Shown piece after piece: positions 35,243 through 44,486 of a DNA stretch of 64,000 nucleotides. The notes under the pieces were generated by a model. It was not told where the DNA came from. It made no database searches and was given only the letters and a program-made list of their open reading frames with translations. Source of the stretch: Gloeobacter morelensis MG652769 (GTDB lineage: Bacteria > Cyanobacteriota > Cyanobacteriia > Gloeobacterales > Gloeobacteraceae). Location: positions 3,782,001 through 3,846,000 of the forward strand of contig NZ_CP063845.1 of the NCBI RefSeq assembly GCF_021018745.1, written 5' to 3'. Within the stretch, counting starts at the first letter, position 1, and each line of letters starts with the position of its first letter. The position numbers and the translations under genes are program-made.

Positions 35243-37855
35243 TCAAGGACGCCGCCCCGGCCGCGCAAACAATTCAGCCATGGGCCGCCAGTCCCCGGAA
35301 GGGATGAACGCCGACCAGTAGTAGGGGTGGCGGTAATGGCGGCTACGGAGCATGGTCAGTTGCACCCGGCGCAACGCATCGCCACTGCCTGCCCCGGCGC
35401 GCAATTCTCGATAGAAACCGACCATCAGATCTCTGGTCGCGGCGTCCTCCACCCGCCAGAGGCTCACCAGTTGGCTTTTGGCTCCCGCCAGGGTCAGGGC
35501 ACGCCGCAGACCATAGACGCCCTCACCGCCTTCGACATCCCCAAGTCCGGTCTCGCAGGCGGAAAGTACGGCAAGTCGGGTTCCGCGCAAGTCGAGCCCG
35601 GCCACCTCCAGGGCGGTAAGCACACCGTCATCGCCGCCGCTTTTGCGGACATTCACCCCCGCCAGGGCCAGCCCCGAGCGCAACAGTGGGTTTTCCGCCT
35701 GGGCAGTCGGGTGCAAAAAGAAGCCGTGGGTGGCAATGTGCAGAATGCTCGGGGCGGACGAACGCTTGAGGGCACTTTCGGTGGCCGCCGCCTGGGTGAG
35801 CACCTGTGCGTCCGGCAGCAGTTCGGCAAGGGCCGCGACTTCTTTGGCGGTGGCAGGGAGCGCCGCAAAACCGAGTGCATCAAACTTTCCCGCCCGCGTT
35901 TCGATTTTGCCCGCCGCAGCGAGGCGATCGACAACGGTACCCGCCCGGTCAAAATCCGGATCGGCCATCAATAGCGGTGGGCGTCGAAGACTGGCCGGGC
36001 GAGCCAGCCGCAGCAGATCCCGGCCGGAACCCAGGTACTGGATGGTAAAGCGTTCCACCAGAAATCGACCCTGCTCATCTACCAGAGCCGCAAAGGGGAT
36101 CAAATTGAGCGCCCCGTCGGGGGAGACCAGCAGCCTTCGCCGCCCGCCGAGCTTGGCGCGCACCGGCTCCATCAGCGCTCGGTCGAGTCGGCGGGCGGCG
36201 GCTTTGAGTTCAGCTGTCGGCAGGGCGCTGTTGCGCACGGCATTGCGAAAGACCTGGGCTGTCGCGTCGATCGCCTGGGCCTCGCCTAGATCCACCCAGT
36301 CCAGTGCGCCGCGCCCGTCGAACAGGTAGACCGCGTAACGCGGCGCCGCGAACTGCTCGCTAAAGCGGGTGGCTTGCAAGTTGAGTGGCCGGTAGAGCAT
36401 CAATTCCACCAGGACAGTCGCGTCTGGAATCTGCCTTTGTACCGACTGCGGGTCGGCCGGAGCAGAAAGGGCGACAAACTCGGCGCTGCGGCGGCTGAGG
36501 GCGGCTTCGAGGCGTTCGGCTTCGCGCTGCAAAGACTGCGCCGCGCCGGCGTCCGCCGCCACCGGCACCTCCTCCCCCAGACCCCCGAAAGCCAGGGTGG
36601 CAAGCCGCGTGCGGGCGGTAGTCCACTGGTCGAGAAGCACCTGGTCGGCGGGGGCAAGGTGCGCGCGCAGTGCTGCGAGGCTGCCGCTCTGGACATCGAG
36701 GATACGGCCCTTGCGCCGCAGGACGGTCGCGAAGGCCAGCCGGGCGGCGGCGGGGTCGGCGGGGGAAGAACGCAGGTGCAGCGAGATGGCCGTGTCGGCG
36801 GCGGCGGTCAGAACCTGCAAGTAATCGCGCTTGTGGCGTTCTGAACCCGCGGCGAGCGAATCCGCCAGATTGTGCTCCTGGATCTCAAGGGCGCGGGCAA
36901 TCGACGTTCTGGCAAGCTCGGGCTCCCCCTGGCGGACCGCGAGCTGTGCCAAACCCTGCAGCGACTGGGCCAGACCGGGGTGGTTCGTCCCGAGCGAGGC
37001 TTCGCGGATGGCCAAGGCGCGGCGAAACAGCGGTTTCGCCTCGTCCAGGCGACCTTGATCGAGGTAGAGCCCGGCCAGATTGTGGAGACTGCGGGCCACA
37101 TCCGGGTGCTCCGGACCGTAGGCTTGTTCCCAGATGGCCCGGACGCGCAAGAACAGCGCCTCTGCACGCTCGACTTCGCCCCGCAACCGGCACAGTATCG
37201 CGAGACCGTGCAGGCTGCGGGCCGCCTCCGGGTGCTCCTCGCCCAGAGTTTGCTTCCAGACCGCCAGCGCCTCCAGAAAATACCCTTCTGCCGCCGCATC
37301 GCCGGTGCCGCGGGCCATCAGCAGCATCGCCAGGCCGTGCAGGCTCTTGGCCACCAGCGGGTGGTCCGCACCCAGAGTCTGGCGACGGATGGCCAGGGCC
37401 CGTTCGGCGAGCGGCTGCGCCTCGGTGAGGTTGCCGCGCGCCCCGTAGAGCATCGCCAGACCATAGAGACCCTTGGCGACCAGCGGGTGCGTTGGGCCAA
37501 AAGCGCGCTCGCGCAGGGCGAGCGTCCGCTCGAACAAAGCCTCCGCCTCGGCGTAATCGCCCAGCACCCCGTGCAAAACGGCCAGGTTGTTGAGGCTGTC
37601 GGCTACCCGCGGATGCTCCGCTCCAAGCGTCTGCTCCAGCAATTCCAGCCGCCGCCGATCTAGAACGATCGCCTCTGCAAACCGCCCGGCCATCTGCAGC
37701 GATTGGATTTGAGCGCTCAGGCGGTCCACTTCGGCCGCAGGCTGGTCCTGGGCGAAAAGTGCTCCAGGACAGCTCACCAGCAGCAGCACAGACGCCGCCA
37801 GCGACGCCAGCCCTCTTGCAAGCCGACGGGGCGGCTGATACTCGGATGCGGCCAT
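35243..37855 (-). CDS. Exported TPR-CHAT protease
   Basis: 870 residues: a signal peptide (LASLAASVLLLVSCPGALFA, an uncertain lipobox) and about six TPR repeats at 60-325, each with the kinesin-light-chain-like pattern HPEAARSLHGLA. A helical linker follows. A caspase-like CHAT domain lies at about 520-850, with the catalytic His (about 710) in ILHIATHGFF and Cys (about 767) in LAVLSACETGLG. The gene starts 21 bases after the DUF928 gene. CHAT is the protease fold of separase-like and CRISPR-associated TPR-CHAT enzymes. The target here is unknown. Confidence 0.9.
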   Translation of the reverse strand: MAASEYQPPRRLARGLASLAASVLLLVSCPGALFAQDQPAAEVDRLSAQIQSLQMAGRFAEAIVLDRRRLELLEQTLGAEHPRVADSLNNLAVLHGVLGDYAEAEALFERTLALRERAFGPTHPLVAKGLYGLAMLYGARGNLTEAQPLAERALAIRRQTLGADHPLVAKSLHGLAMLLMARGTGDAAAEGYFLEALAVWKQTLGEEHPEAARSLHGLAILCRLRGEVERAEALFLRVRAIWEQAYGPEHPDVARSLHNLAGLYLDQGRLDEAKPLFRRALAIREASLGTNHPGLAQSLQGLAQLAVRQGEPELARTSIARALEIQEHNLADSLAAGSERHKRDYLQVLTAAADTAISLHLRSSPADPAAARLAFATVLRRKGRILDVQSGSLAALRAHLAPADQVLLDQWTTARTRLATLAFGGLGEEVPVAADAGAAQSLQREAERLEAALSRRSAEFVALSAPADPQSVQRQIPDATVLVELMLYRPLNLQATRFSEQFAAPRYAVYLFDGRGALDWVDLGEAQAIDATAQVFRNAVRNSALPTAELKAAARRLDRALMEPVRAKLGGRRRLLVSPDGALNLIPFAALVDEQGRFLVERFTIQYLGSGRDLLRLARPASLRRPPLLMADPDFDRAGTVVDRLAAAGKIETRAGKFDALGFAALPATAKEVAALAELLPDAQVLTQAAATESALKRSSAPSILHIATHGFFLHPTAQAENPLLRSGLALAGVNVRKSGGDDGVLTALEVAGLDLRGTRLAVLSACETGLGDVEGGEGVYGLRRALTLAGAKSQLVSLWRVEDAATRDLMVGFYRELRAGAGSGDALRRVQLTMLRSRHYRHPYYWSAFIPSGDWRPMAELFARPGRRP

Positions 37856-37876
37856 GGTTCAGATGAACCCTCAGGT

Positions 37877-38734
37877 CTAGGGTCGGACGTTCGGCACAGA
37901 AATTCGGTTCAAGGCCACGGGAAATGGCGAGATTCCTGTGAACATCGGTACGGGCAGAGCACCGGCGATCACATCGAGTCCCTCGGAGCGCAACAGCGAT
38001 TGCCAGCGCCCGGCGGCCAGTGGTGCGCCGGTTGCGGTGCGGTGCAGCGCCGTCAATGCCGGCAGCAGATCGTACCAGTAGGCTTCCTCGGCCAGCAAAG
38101 CGGTCCGTTCCGCCGGTGGCGCCTGCTCCAGCCGCCGCTTCCAGGCAACACCCGGTACGACCCGGCTGATCCAGGCATCCACCGTCACATTGGCCGAAGG
38201 ATCGTCTGGATCGCACAGCAGCGTCACCGACCAGTGGTAATCCTGGCCGGGGGTCAGCGGCGGCGCCTCGGACGGCAGAGCGAGGGCGACGCCGCCGGGG
38301 GCAAGGCCGCTGGTGTCCAGGTGGGCCTGATAGAGCAGGTGCCCCTCGCGCGATTCCAGGGTAAACAGCACCGGCGGGGCGGCGGTGCCCAGGGTCGGCA
38401 GATGCCAGAGGAAGGTGGGATGGGCAACCTGGGTCAATCCGGGCGAACTTCCGGGCGCCAGGGCGGTCAGCGGTGCCGGCACCGGTAGATCGCATCCCGC
38501 CGAGCGCAGTTGCCTGACCCGCTGCGCCGGCAGGCGGCGATCGCGCGTGCGCACGAGCTTGAAGAAGTTCTGACCCGGCGCGGCCGGTTTTTGCACCGGC
38601 CGCTCGCCAGGGTTGCGCCTGGCGGGTGGGGGAGCTTTTGGCGTTTCCCCGGCCGCCGCAGGCGCTTCCCACCCTCGCCAGACCACGCTCATTGCGAGCA
38701 GGGCCCAGGCCAGTCGATAAAGCAGTATGGGCAT
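37877..38734 (-). CDS. DUF928 exported protein
   Basis: From ATG 38734 the product has 285 residues; the longer frame runs antisense into a neighbour. An N-terminal signal segment (YRLAWALLAMSVVW) is followed by DUF928 signatures: the early Cys, LTALAPGSSPGLTQVAHPTF, LWHLP, then YHWSVTLLCDPDDPSANVTV and DAWISRV. DUF928 genes are known as frequent neighbours of CHAT genes in cyanobacteria. The function is unknown. It lies between the caspase-WD40 gene (37 bases) and the CHAT gene (21 bases), clearly in one unit. Confidence 0.85.
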   Translation of the reverse strand: MPILLYRLAWALLAMSVVWRGWEAPAAAGETPKAPPPARRNPGERPVQKPAAPGQNFFKLVRTRDRRLPAQRVRQLRSAGCDLPVPAPLTALAPGSSPGLTQVAHPTFLWHLPTLGTAAPPVLFTLESREGHLLYQAHLDTSGLAPGGVALALPSEAPPLTPGQDYHWSVTLLCDPDDPSANVTVDAWISRVVPGVAWKRRLEQAPPAERTALLAEEAYWYDLLPALTALHRTATGAPLAAGRWQSLLRSEGLDVIAGALPVPMFTGISPFPVALNRISVPNVRP

Positions 38735-38771
38735 AGGCGGTCTTTGGCTCCGGTTCGGCACAGGCAACTGA

Positions 38772-41700
38772 TCAATATTTGCACGGGCGGTTGGGCGTGT
38801 TGTCGGGACCGGCTGCAAGCCAATCGCAGCCGCGGGCGACAAGGCCCGCCACATCGAGCTGCCAATCATTCCAGAGCAACACAGTTTTGTCGAGTCCTGC
38901 AGAAATCACCGTCCGGCTGTCGGGGCTGAATCCGACGCTCGTCACCGGGGCAGCGTGTCCTTCGAGCACTTTGAGCAGCGTCCCGTCAAGACTCCACAGC
39001 TTGACCAGGCGATCGTGCCCGGCGGTGGCGAGGGTGCGGCCGTCGGGGCTGAAGGCGAGCGCGCCGATCCAGTCTGCGTGGGCGGCCCAGCTCTGCCGTA
39101 GACGGCCGTCGGTGTCCCAAATCCGCACCATGCCCTCCTCGCCGGCGGCGGCGAGGAGGTGTCCGTCGGGGCTGTAGCGCAGCGAGTGCACCGGGCCGGT
39201 GTGCCCGCTCAATTGCCCGAGGGCGATGCCGTCGCGCCGCCATAGCCGCACCGTGCCGTCGCCGCCGCCGGTGGCGAGGCGATCGCCCCTGGGGCTGAAG
39301 GCGACATCGAGCACACCTCCTGGCGCGCCTCCAAAGGCGGGCTGCAATGCCCCCTGCGCATTCCAGAGGCGAACGGTCTCGCCGGCGGCGGCGAGGAGGT
39401 GTCCGTCGGGGCTGTAGCGCAGCGAGTGCACCGGGCCGGTGTGCCCGCTCAACTGCCCGAGGGCGATGCCGTCGCGCCGCCATAGCCGCACCGTGCCGTC
39501 GCCGCCGCCGGTGGCGAGGCGATCGCCCCTGGGGCTGAAGGCGACATCGAGCACCGCCTGCGCGTGGCCGCGCAGGATTGCCAGCGGCTTGCCGTCGCGG
39601 CTCCACAGGCGAATCGTCCGATCGTCACCCGCACTGGCGACGATCGCTCCGTCCGGGCTGAAGCGGGCACTCAGCACCCCGTCGGTGTGGCCATAAAGGG
39701 TCCGGCGCAGGGGCGGCTGCAGCCGCCACAGCCGCACGGTGCGGTCGAGGCTGGCGGTGGCGAGGGTCTGGCCGTCGCCACCGAAGCTGAGGGAGGTGAT
39801 GTCGGAACTATGGCCCTGCAGCACCCCGGCGGGAGTACCGTCGGGCCGCCATAGCCGCACGGTGCGGTCGAAGCCGGCGGTGGCCAGAAGCGCGCCGTCC
39901 GGGCTGAAGGCCACCGCAAAGACGGCTTCGCTGTGGCCGCGCAGGGATTTGAGCGCATGGCCCTCCCGGCTCCAGAGCCTGACCGCCCCGGTGCGATCGC
40001 CGGAGGCGATGACGCGCCCATCGGGACTGACCGCCACCGCCAGCGCCCAGTCGCGGTGACCGCGTAGCGTGGCGCTCAGACGGCCGTCGCGCCGCCATAG
40101 CCGGATGGCGCCGTCGGCCGAGGCGGCGGCAATCAAGTCGCCGTTGGGACTGAAGGCCAGGGCAAACACCGGATTGCCCGGAGCGGCCAGGGTCCGCAGC
40201 AACCGGCCTTCGACGCTCCACACCCGCACATAACCGTCGGAGCTGGCGGTGGCCAGGGTCGCCTCCCCGGGTGAGAAGCGCACGTCGTAGACACCGCGCG
40301 CATGGCGCAGCGTCGTCACCGGTCCGCCCTCGGACCGCTGCAGCGCCACGATGCCGTCGTCGCGGGCCACCGCCAGCAGCCCGCCGTCGGGGCTGAAGCG
40401 CACCTGAAGATTGGGTTTGTGATCGGCGCGGGTGCCGAGGGCCGCTATCTTGCGCACCAGGGTGCCGTCGGGGCGCCACAGCCGCACCTGCCCATCGACG
40501 CTGCCGCTTGCCAGCAGCGCTGCGCCGGGACTGAAGGCGACGCTTGTCACCCACTGCGGATGCTCGATGCGATTCCACTGCTGAACGGTGCTGAGCGCTT
40601 CGCGCAGGATGCTCTCTGTCTGGCGGGTCTGCCCGGCGCCCGCAGACAGGGTCTGCAACTGCTGTCTACCGGCTCGGAGGGCAGCCTGCAGACCCTCCAG
40701 CCCGCGGTGGGTGCTCAAAAAGCTGCGGGCGTAGGCGGTATGGGTGACGATCTCGTTGCGTTGGAGGTCGCCCACGAGCTTGAAGAGCACCCCGCCCAAC
40801 ACCGCCACCACCAGCGCCAGGGCTCCCATCGCCCCGGCCGCCAGCCTGGTGCGCACCAGGGCGCGTTGCTGGCGGTGCTGCAGGGCTGCCCGCTGCGCCA
40901 GGCCCGCCTCGATAAAGCGGTTGCTGGTGACGGTCAGCTCGTCGGCACAGCCCTGGTGCAACTCCTCAGCCTCCGCCAGCCGCGCGCCGCTGAGTAAAAA
41001 TTCGTCGCTGCGGCCGCTTTGCAACCACAGGTGCGCCGCCTGCTCGATCTGCCGCTGCACCCGCAATCGGGCCCGGTTTTCTTCGAGCCACCAGCGCAAA
41101 GTCGACCAGTTGCGGATCAGCACCTCGTGGGCGACCTCCACGGTCACCTCGGCGTGCAGCTGCTCGACGGCCCCGGCAACGTCATCGTCGGCAGCGGCGC
41201 CGCGTCCGACGCCGGTACCGGCGGTCTGCCCCCTGTCTTCCTCGGCGCCAATCACAATCAAACGTGCGTCGCTGAAAGCTTTGAGCGTCTGTTCGACCAG
41301 AGCCTCGCCATAGCGCGGCACCAGCAGATCCGCCCTGCGCACCCGCCTGCGGGTGTCGGGCATGCCTTCTCCCAACTGGGTGAGCGACAGAAAAAGCCAG
41401 TGGGCGCAGGCGCGGGCCTGGGGGCAGAGCGCGCCGAAAACCTCCTCGGCTTTGCGCTCCAGGGCGCCTTCGATGCCGCCTATCTGCTGCCGGTAGGCCC
41501 GCAGGGTGAGCCAGCCGCCCGCGCGCCGCTCCCACAACTGCTCCAGGACAAATTCAAGCAGCGCCAGTTCGCCGCGGCTGCGCTCGAGGTCCCGCAACAG
41601 CACCTCCACCAGTTGCGGCTCTACCTGCAGGCTGACCTGGGCGGCCGGTTTGAGGATAATGTCGCGGTAGTCAGCCTGGCTGAGTTCGGCGGACAGGTAG

Positions 41701-43808
41701 ACCACCGAGCGCTCCAGCAGCTGGTGCAACCCCCGCAACCGCAAAGCGCCCTCGGCACAATCCGCCCGCAGCGTGATCACCAGCTTGAAGCGGTCGGGCG
41801 CATGTTCTAGGGCGCCGAGCACCAGTTCGATAAATCGGTCGCACTCCAGGGCGGCGCTGAGGGTCAAAAGCTCCTCGAATTGGTCGACCACCAGCACCAG
41901 CACCGGCTCCGGCCGGGTGCGCAGCCAGCGGACAAACCCCTCCGCCCCCAGGTACACCAACCCCTCCAACTCCTGGCGCTCTGTCTCCCCTGCGCCCATC
42001 GTCCCCGACTCCCCCAGCCGTGCGATCAGATTCGCGAGCGGGTGGGTGCCCGGCTGCATCGCGCAAAGGCGCCAGCGCCCGCTGCCGGGAATCAGGCTCC
42101 CCTGCCGCAGCTGCGCCATCAACCCCGCCTGCACCAGGGACGATTTGCCACTGCCGCTCGCGCCAACCACCGCCACAAACGACCGCTCGTGCACCGCATG
42201 GAGCAACCGGGCGATGAGCGGCCCGCGACCGTAAAAAAATGGGGCCGCCACCTCTGCGAAGGCCCTTAGCCCCATATAAGGGCAAATCTTGATGTCAAAC
42301 GGTGCCGCCGGGTCGCCGGGGAGCACCTCGACAATGCCCTCGACCGAAGAAAGCCAGCTTTCGAAGTGTATGGCGTCTGCGGCCGCCTGATCTTGCAATT
42401 TAGCTATCCATTCAGCAACGCTCAATCCGGCTGCGGTGGCGACCAGGGTGCCCACTAGCGCCTCCCCAAAGCGCCCAGCTTCGCCGGGCGCCGACAACCC
42501 GGCCATCAGGCACAGGCCGGGGGTTTGCGGCCGCTGCTGGCTGTGTATCCAGCGGCGCACCGCCTCCAGGTTCTCAGGCTCCACGACCCAGTCGCAAATC
42601 CAGATGCGCCGGTTGGGGCACCCCGCCTGCATCTGCTGGCCCAACCACAAAAGACCCACGGCGGTGCCGCCGAGATCCAGATGCAGATCCCCAGCCCCAG
42701 TGGCGGTGATGCGCCCCCTAAGATAAATCAGCACCGTCTGCGCCACCACCGGTGGCTCGCCCGCCAGTTGCAGGGCCAGCCATGATCTGGGGACAAATTC
42801 AGCCGACCAATAGCGAATGTCGAACTGACCGAGGCGGGCCAGTTCGCGGCTAAGTTTCACGCCCACGCCTCGACCGAGCAGCGATTCGAGCACCAGCGCC
42901 CGGCGAGGCTGCGAAGCCCCTGTTGCCCGCGGCGAGCGGCCGAGCACCACCGGGGCCACTCCGCCGACAAAGCGCTTGGGAGTCTGCAGAGGATAGAGCC
43001 GAAAGCGCTCGCTCTCACCCAGGCGCCCTTTCTGGCGGTTCAACAGGCGCAACTGTTTGTTGATCTGATCGACATAGCGCAGGGTCTGGTAGTAGACGAA
43101 TTTGTACAGGCCGTCGATATCGATCACACCCTGGCGGTCCGCCGCTTCGCCGCGCAGACCGCGGATGAGATGGTAGGTGAACACGCCGTGGCCCAGTTCG
43201 GGAAACTCCCACGAGCGCTCGCCCGCGTCGCACGAAAGCAGCGCGTAGAGATTGCGCCGCTGGTGGGCATGCCGCTGCAGAGCCGCCACCAGCCGGCCGG
43301 CCGCATCGTCGGCCGGGACGAATCCGGCGCCGCTGTGGCAGGCATCCAGCCAGAGCAGCTGCTGATGGGCACGGCAACTGGCCAGGGACCCCAGCAACTC
43401 CGGCAGTCCCAGGGCAGTCTGCTCCAGAGCGCCCAGGCGCGTATCGGCCAGGCAAAAGAACACTTCGGTGCCGTGCCGGTCGAGCACGCCGTGACCGGAA
43501 AAATAAAACACCACCGTGTCCTCCGGCTGTGCCTCAGCGACCAGTTGCGCCAGACTGGCGCGCACCGCCCCCAGCCGCGGCGGTCGTCCGTCCTGGGCGT
43601 GGTGCACCAATTCCACGCGCCGCTCGAAGCGGCCGGTGAGCTCGGCCAGGGCCCCAGCCAGTTCCCGACAATCACAGACGGCGCATCCCAGCACTCCCAG
43701 CCCGGGATCTGCGTAGATATCGACGCCGACCATCAGCATCCAGAGCCTTCCCACCGCCGCGTGCAGCAGGCGGTCGTCTCGACTGGTGCGCAGACCCAAC
43801 GGCGGCAT
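38772..43808 (-). CDS. Caspase-STAND ATPase-WD40 protein
   Basis: 1678 residues with GGAG before the ATG. An N-terminal C14 caspase-like domain (about 20-240) has His106 in YFSGHG and Cys157 in LDACHSG. A linker domain runs to about 500. An nSTAND1-type NTPase follows from about 505 (CPYMGLRAFAEVAAPFFYGR), with Walker A GASGSGKSS and Walker B VLVLVVDQFEELL. A membrane helix lies near 1030 (AGAMGALALVVAVLGGVLFK). Fourteen WD40 repeats make two seven-bladed propellers to the end. The plan is sensor (WD40), switch (STAND) and protease effector, like eukaryotic Apaf-1. The trigger and substrates are unknown. Confidence 0.92.
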   Translation of the reverse strand: MPPLGLRTSRDDRLLHAAVGRLWMLMVGVDIYADPGLGVLGCAVCDCRELAGALAELTGRFERRVELVHHAQDGRPPRLGAVRASLAQLVAEAQPEDTVVFYFSGHGVLDRHGTEVFFCLADTRLGALEQTALGLPELLGSLASCRAHQQLLWLDACHSGAGFVPADDAAGRLVAALQRHAHQRRNLYALLSCDAGERSWEFPELGHGVFTYHLIRGLRGEAADRQGVIDIDGLYKFVYYQTLRYVDQINKQLRLLNRQKGRLGESERFRLYPLQTPKRFVGGVAPVVLGRSPRATGASQPRRALVLESLLGRGVGVKLSRELARLGQFDIRYWSAEFVPRSWLALQLAGEPPVVAQTVLIYLRGRITATGAGDLHLDLGGTAVGLLWLGQQMQAGCPNRRIWICDWVVEPENLEAVRRWIHSQQRPQTPGLCLMAGLSAPGEAGRFGEALVGTLVATAAGLSVAEWIAKLQDQAAADAIHFESWLSSVEGIVEVLPGDPAAPFDIKICPYMGLRAFAEVAAPFFYGRGPLIARLLHAVHERSFVAVVGASGSGKSSLVQAGLMAQLRQGSLIPGSGRWRLCAMQPGTHPLANLIARLGESGTMGAGETERQELEGLVYLGAEGFVRWLRTRPEPVLVLVVDQFEELLTLSAALECDRFIELVLGALEHAPDRFKLVITLRADCAEGALRLRGLHQLLERSVVYLSAELSQADYRDIILKPAAQVSLQVEPQLVEVLLRDLERSRGELALLEFVLEQLWERRAGGWLTLRAYRQQIGGIEGALERKAEEVFGALCPQARACAHWLFLSLTQLGEGMPDTRRRVRRADLLVPRYGEALVEQTLKAFSDARLIVIGAEEDRGQTAGTGVGRGAAADDDVAGAVEQLHAEVTVEVAHEVLIRNWSTLRWWLEENRARLRVQRQIEQAAHLWLQSGRSDEFLLSGARLAEAEELHQGCADELTVTSNRFIEAGLAQRAALQHRQQRALVRTRLAAGAMGALALVVAVLGGVLFKLVGDLQRNEIVTHTAYARSFLSTHRGLEGLQAALRAGRQQLQTLSAGAGQTRQTESILREALSTVQQWNRIEHPQWVTSVAFSPGAALLASGSVDGQVRLWRPDGTLVRKIAALGTRADHKPNLQVRFSPDGGLLAVARDDGIVALQRSEGGPVTTLRHARGVYDVRFSPGEATLATASSDGYVRVWSVEGRLLRTLAAPGNPVFALAFSPNGDLIAAASADGAIRLWRRDGRLSATLRGHRDWALAVAVSPDGRVIASGDRTGAVRLWSREGHALKSLRGHSEAVFAVAFSPDGALLATAGFDRTVRLWRPDGTPAGVLQGHSSDITSLSFGGDGQTLATASLDRTVRLWRLQPPLRRTLYGHTDGVLSARFSPDGAIVASAGDDRTIRLWSRDGKPLAILRGHAQAVLDVAFSPRGDRLATGGGDGTVRLWRRDGIALGQLSGHTGPVHSLRYSPDGHLLAAAGETVRLWNAQGALQPAFGGAPGGVLDVAFSPRGDRLATGGGDGTVRLWRRDGIALGQLSGHTGPVHSLRYSPDGHLLAAAGEEGMVRIWDTDGRLRQSWAAHADWIGALAFSPDGRTLATAGHDRLVKLWSLDGTLLKVLEGHAAPVTSVGFSPDSRTVISAGLDKTVLLWNDWQLDVAGLVARGCDWLAAGPDNTPNRPCKY
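39138..39554 (-). repeat. Near-identical 240-bp tandem duplication of two WD40 blades
   Basis: Bases 39138-39314 and 39378-39554 (177 bp each, offset exactly 240) differ at one position (39212 versus 39452). They encode blades 9-10 and 11-12. The unit between them has diverged, and blade 10 has lost two residues relative to blade 12 (AAAGETVRLW against AAAGEEGMVRIW). Confidence 0.85.
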
Positions 43809-43915
43809 CGCTTTTCTCCTCGTACCTTCGGCGCAGCAGCGCCCGGGCCTTGCCGGCGCCGACTCTGCCTGCTTGTAGGGATAACCCTAGAACATCTATG
43901 CACACAAAAGCGGTC

Positions 43916-44326
43916 CTAGCTTTTGTGCGGTCCGCTCTCGCTGTCGGGTGCAGGCTGGATGCAGGACTGGTAGGCGTCGATATCTGTACAGGTTCCAAAC
44001 CACTGGGCGATCCGGCCCTCGGCGTTGCGGATCGGCTGCACCTGCATCAGGTGCCATCGGTAATTCCCGTCGCCGGCGCGCAGCCGATATTCCATGGCGT
44101 ACGATTCGCCGTTGCGCATAGCTTTGTACCCACGCTGTAGACAACTGGGCAGATCCTTCGGGTGGACAACCGCCTTCCATCCCCAACCCTGCAGCTGCTC
44201 CGTGCTCATGCCCGTGTAGTCCAGGGCTCGCTTGTTACAACAATCGAGAGCACCGTTTGCTCTCGCAGTCCAGGCAATTTGTGGTAAACATTCAAGAAGA
44301 TATCGCAGGCGCCAGTCGTCGAACAT
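43916..44326 (-). CDS. Single PAS-domain protein
   Basis: AGGAGGT nine bases upstream selects ATG 44326. The 136 residues form one PAS_3-type domain: LPQIAWTARANGALDCCNKR, YTGMSTEQLQGWGWKAVVHP, then YRWHLMQVQPIRNAEGRIAQ and WFGTCTDID. No output domain or membrane helix is present, so it would have to signal by protein contact. It sits between the DUF1822 gene and the caspase-WD40 gene with about 110-160 base gaps on each side and the same direction. Confidence 0.85.
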   Translation of the reverse strand: MFDDWRLRYLLECLPQIAWTARANGALDCCNKRALDYTGMSTEQLQGWGWKAVVHPKDLPSCLQRGYKAMRNGESYAMEYRLRAGDGNYRWHLMQVQPIRNAEGRIAQWFGTCTDIDAYQSCIQPAPDSESGPHKS

Positions 44327-44486
44327 TGGGAACTTACCTCCTAGCGTCATTGATAGCTATCAATGCCACCTGGTGGCTACGTATTCAGATGGAATTTGGT
44401 GTCGGAAAATCTATTTGAGCCGAACCTATCGCCGGATTTCGCGACAATTTTTTACATATTTGCCTTCGGTGCAAGCGATAGGTCGC

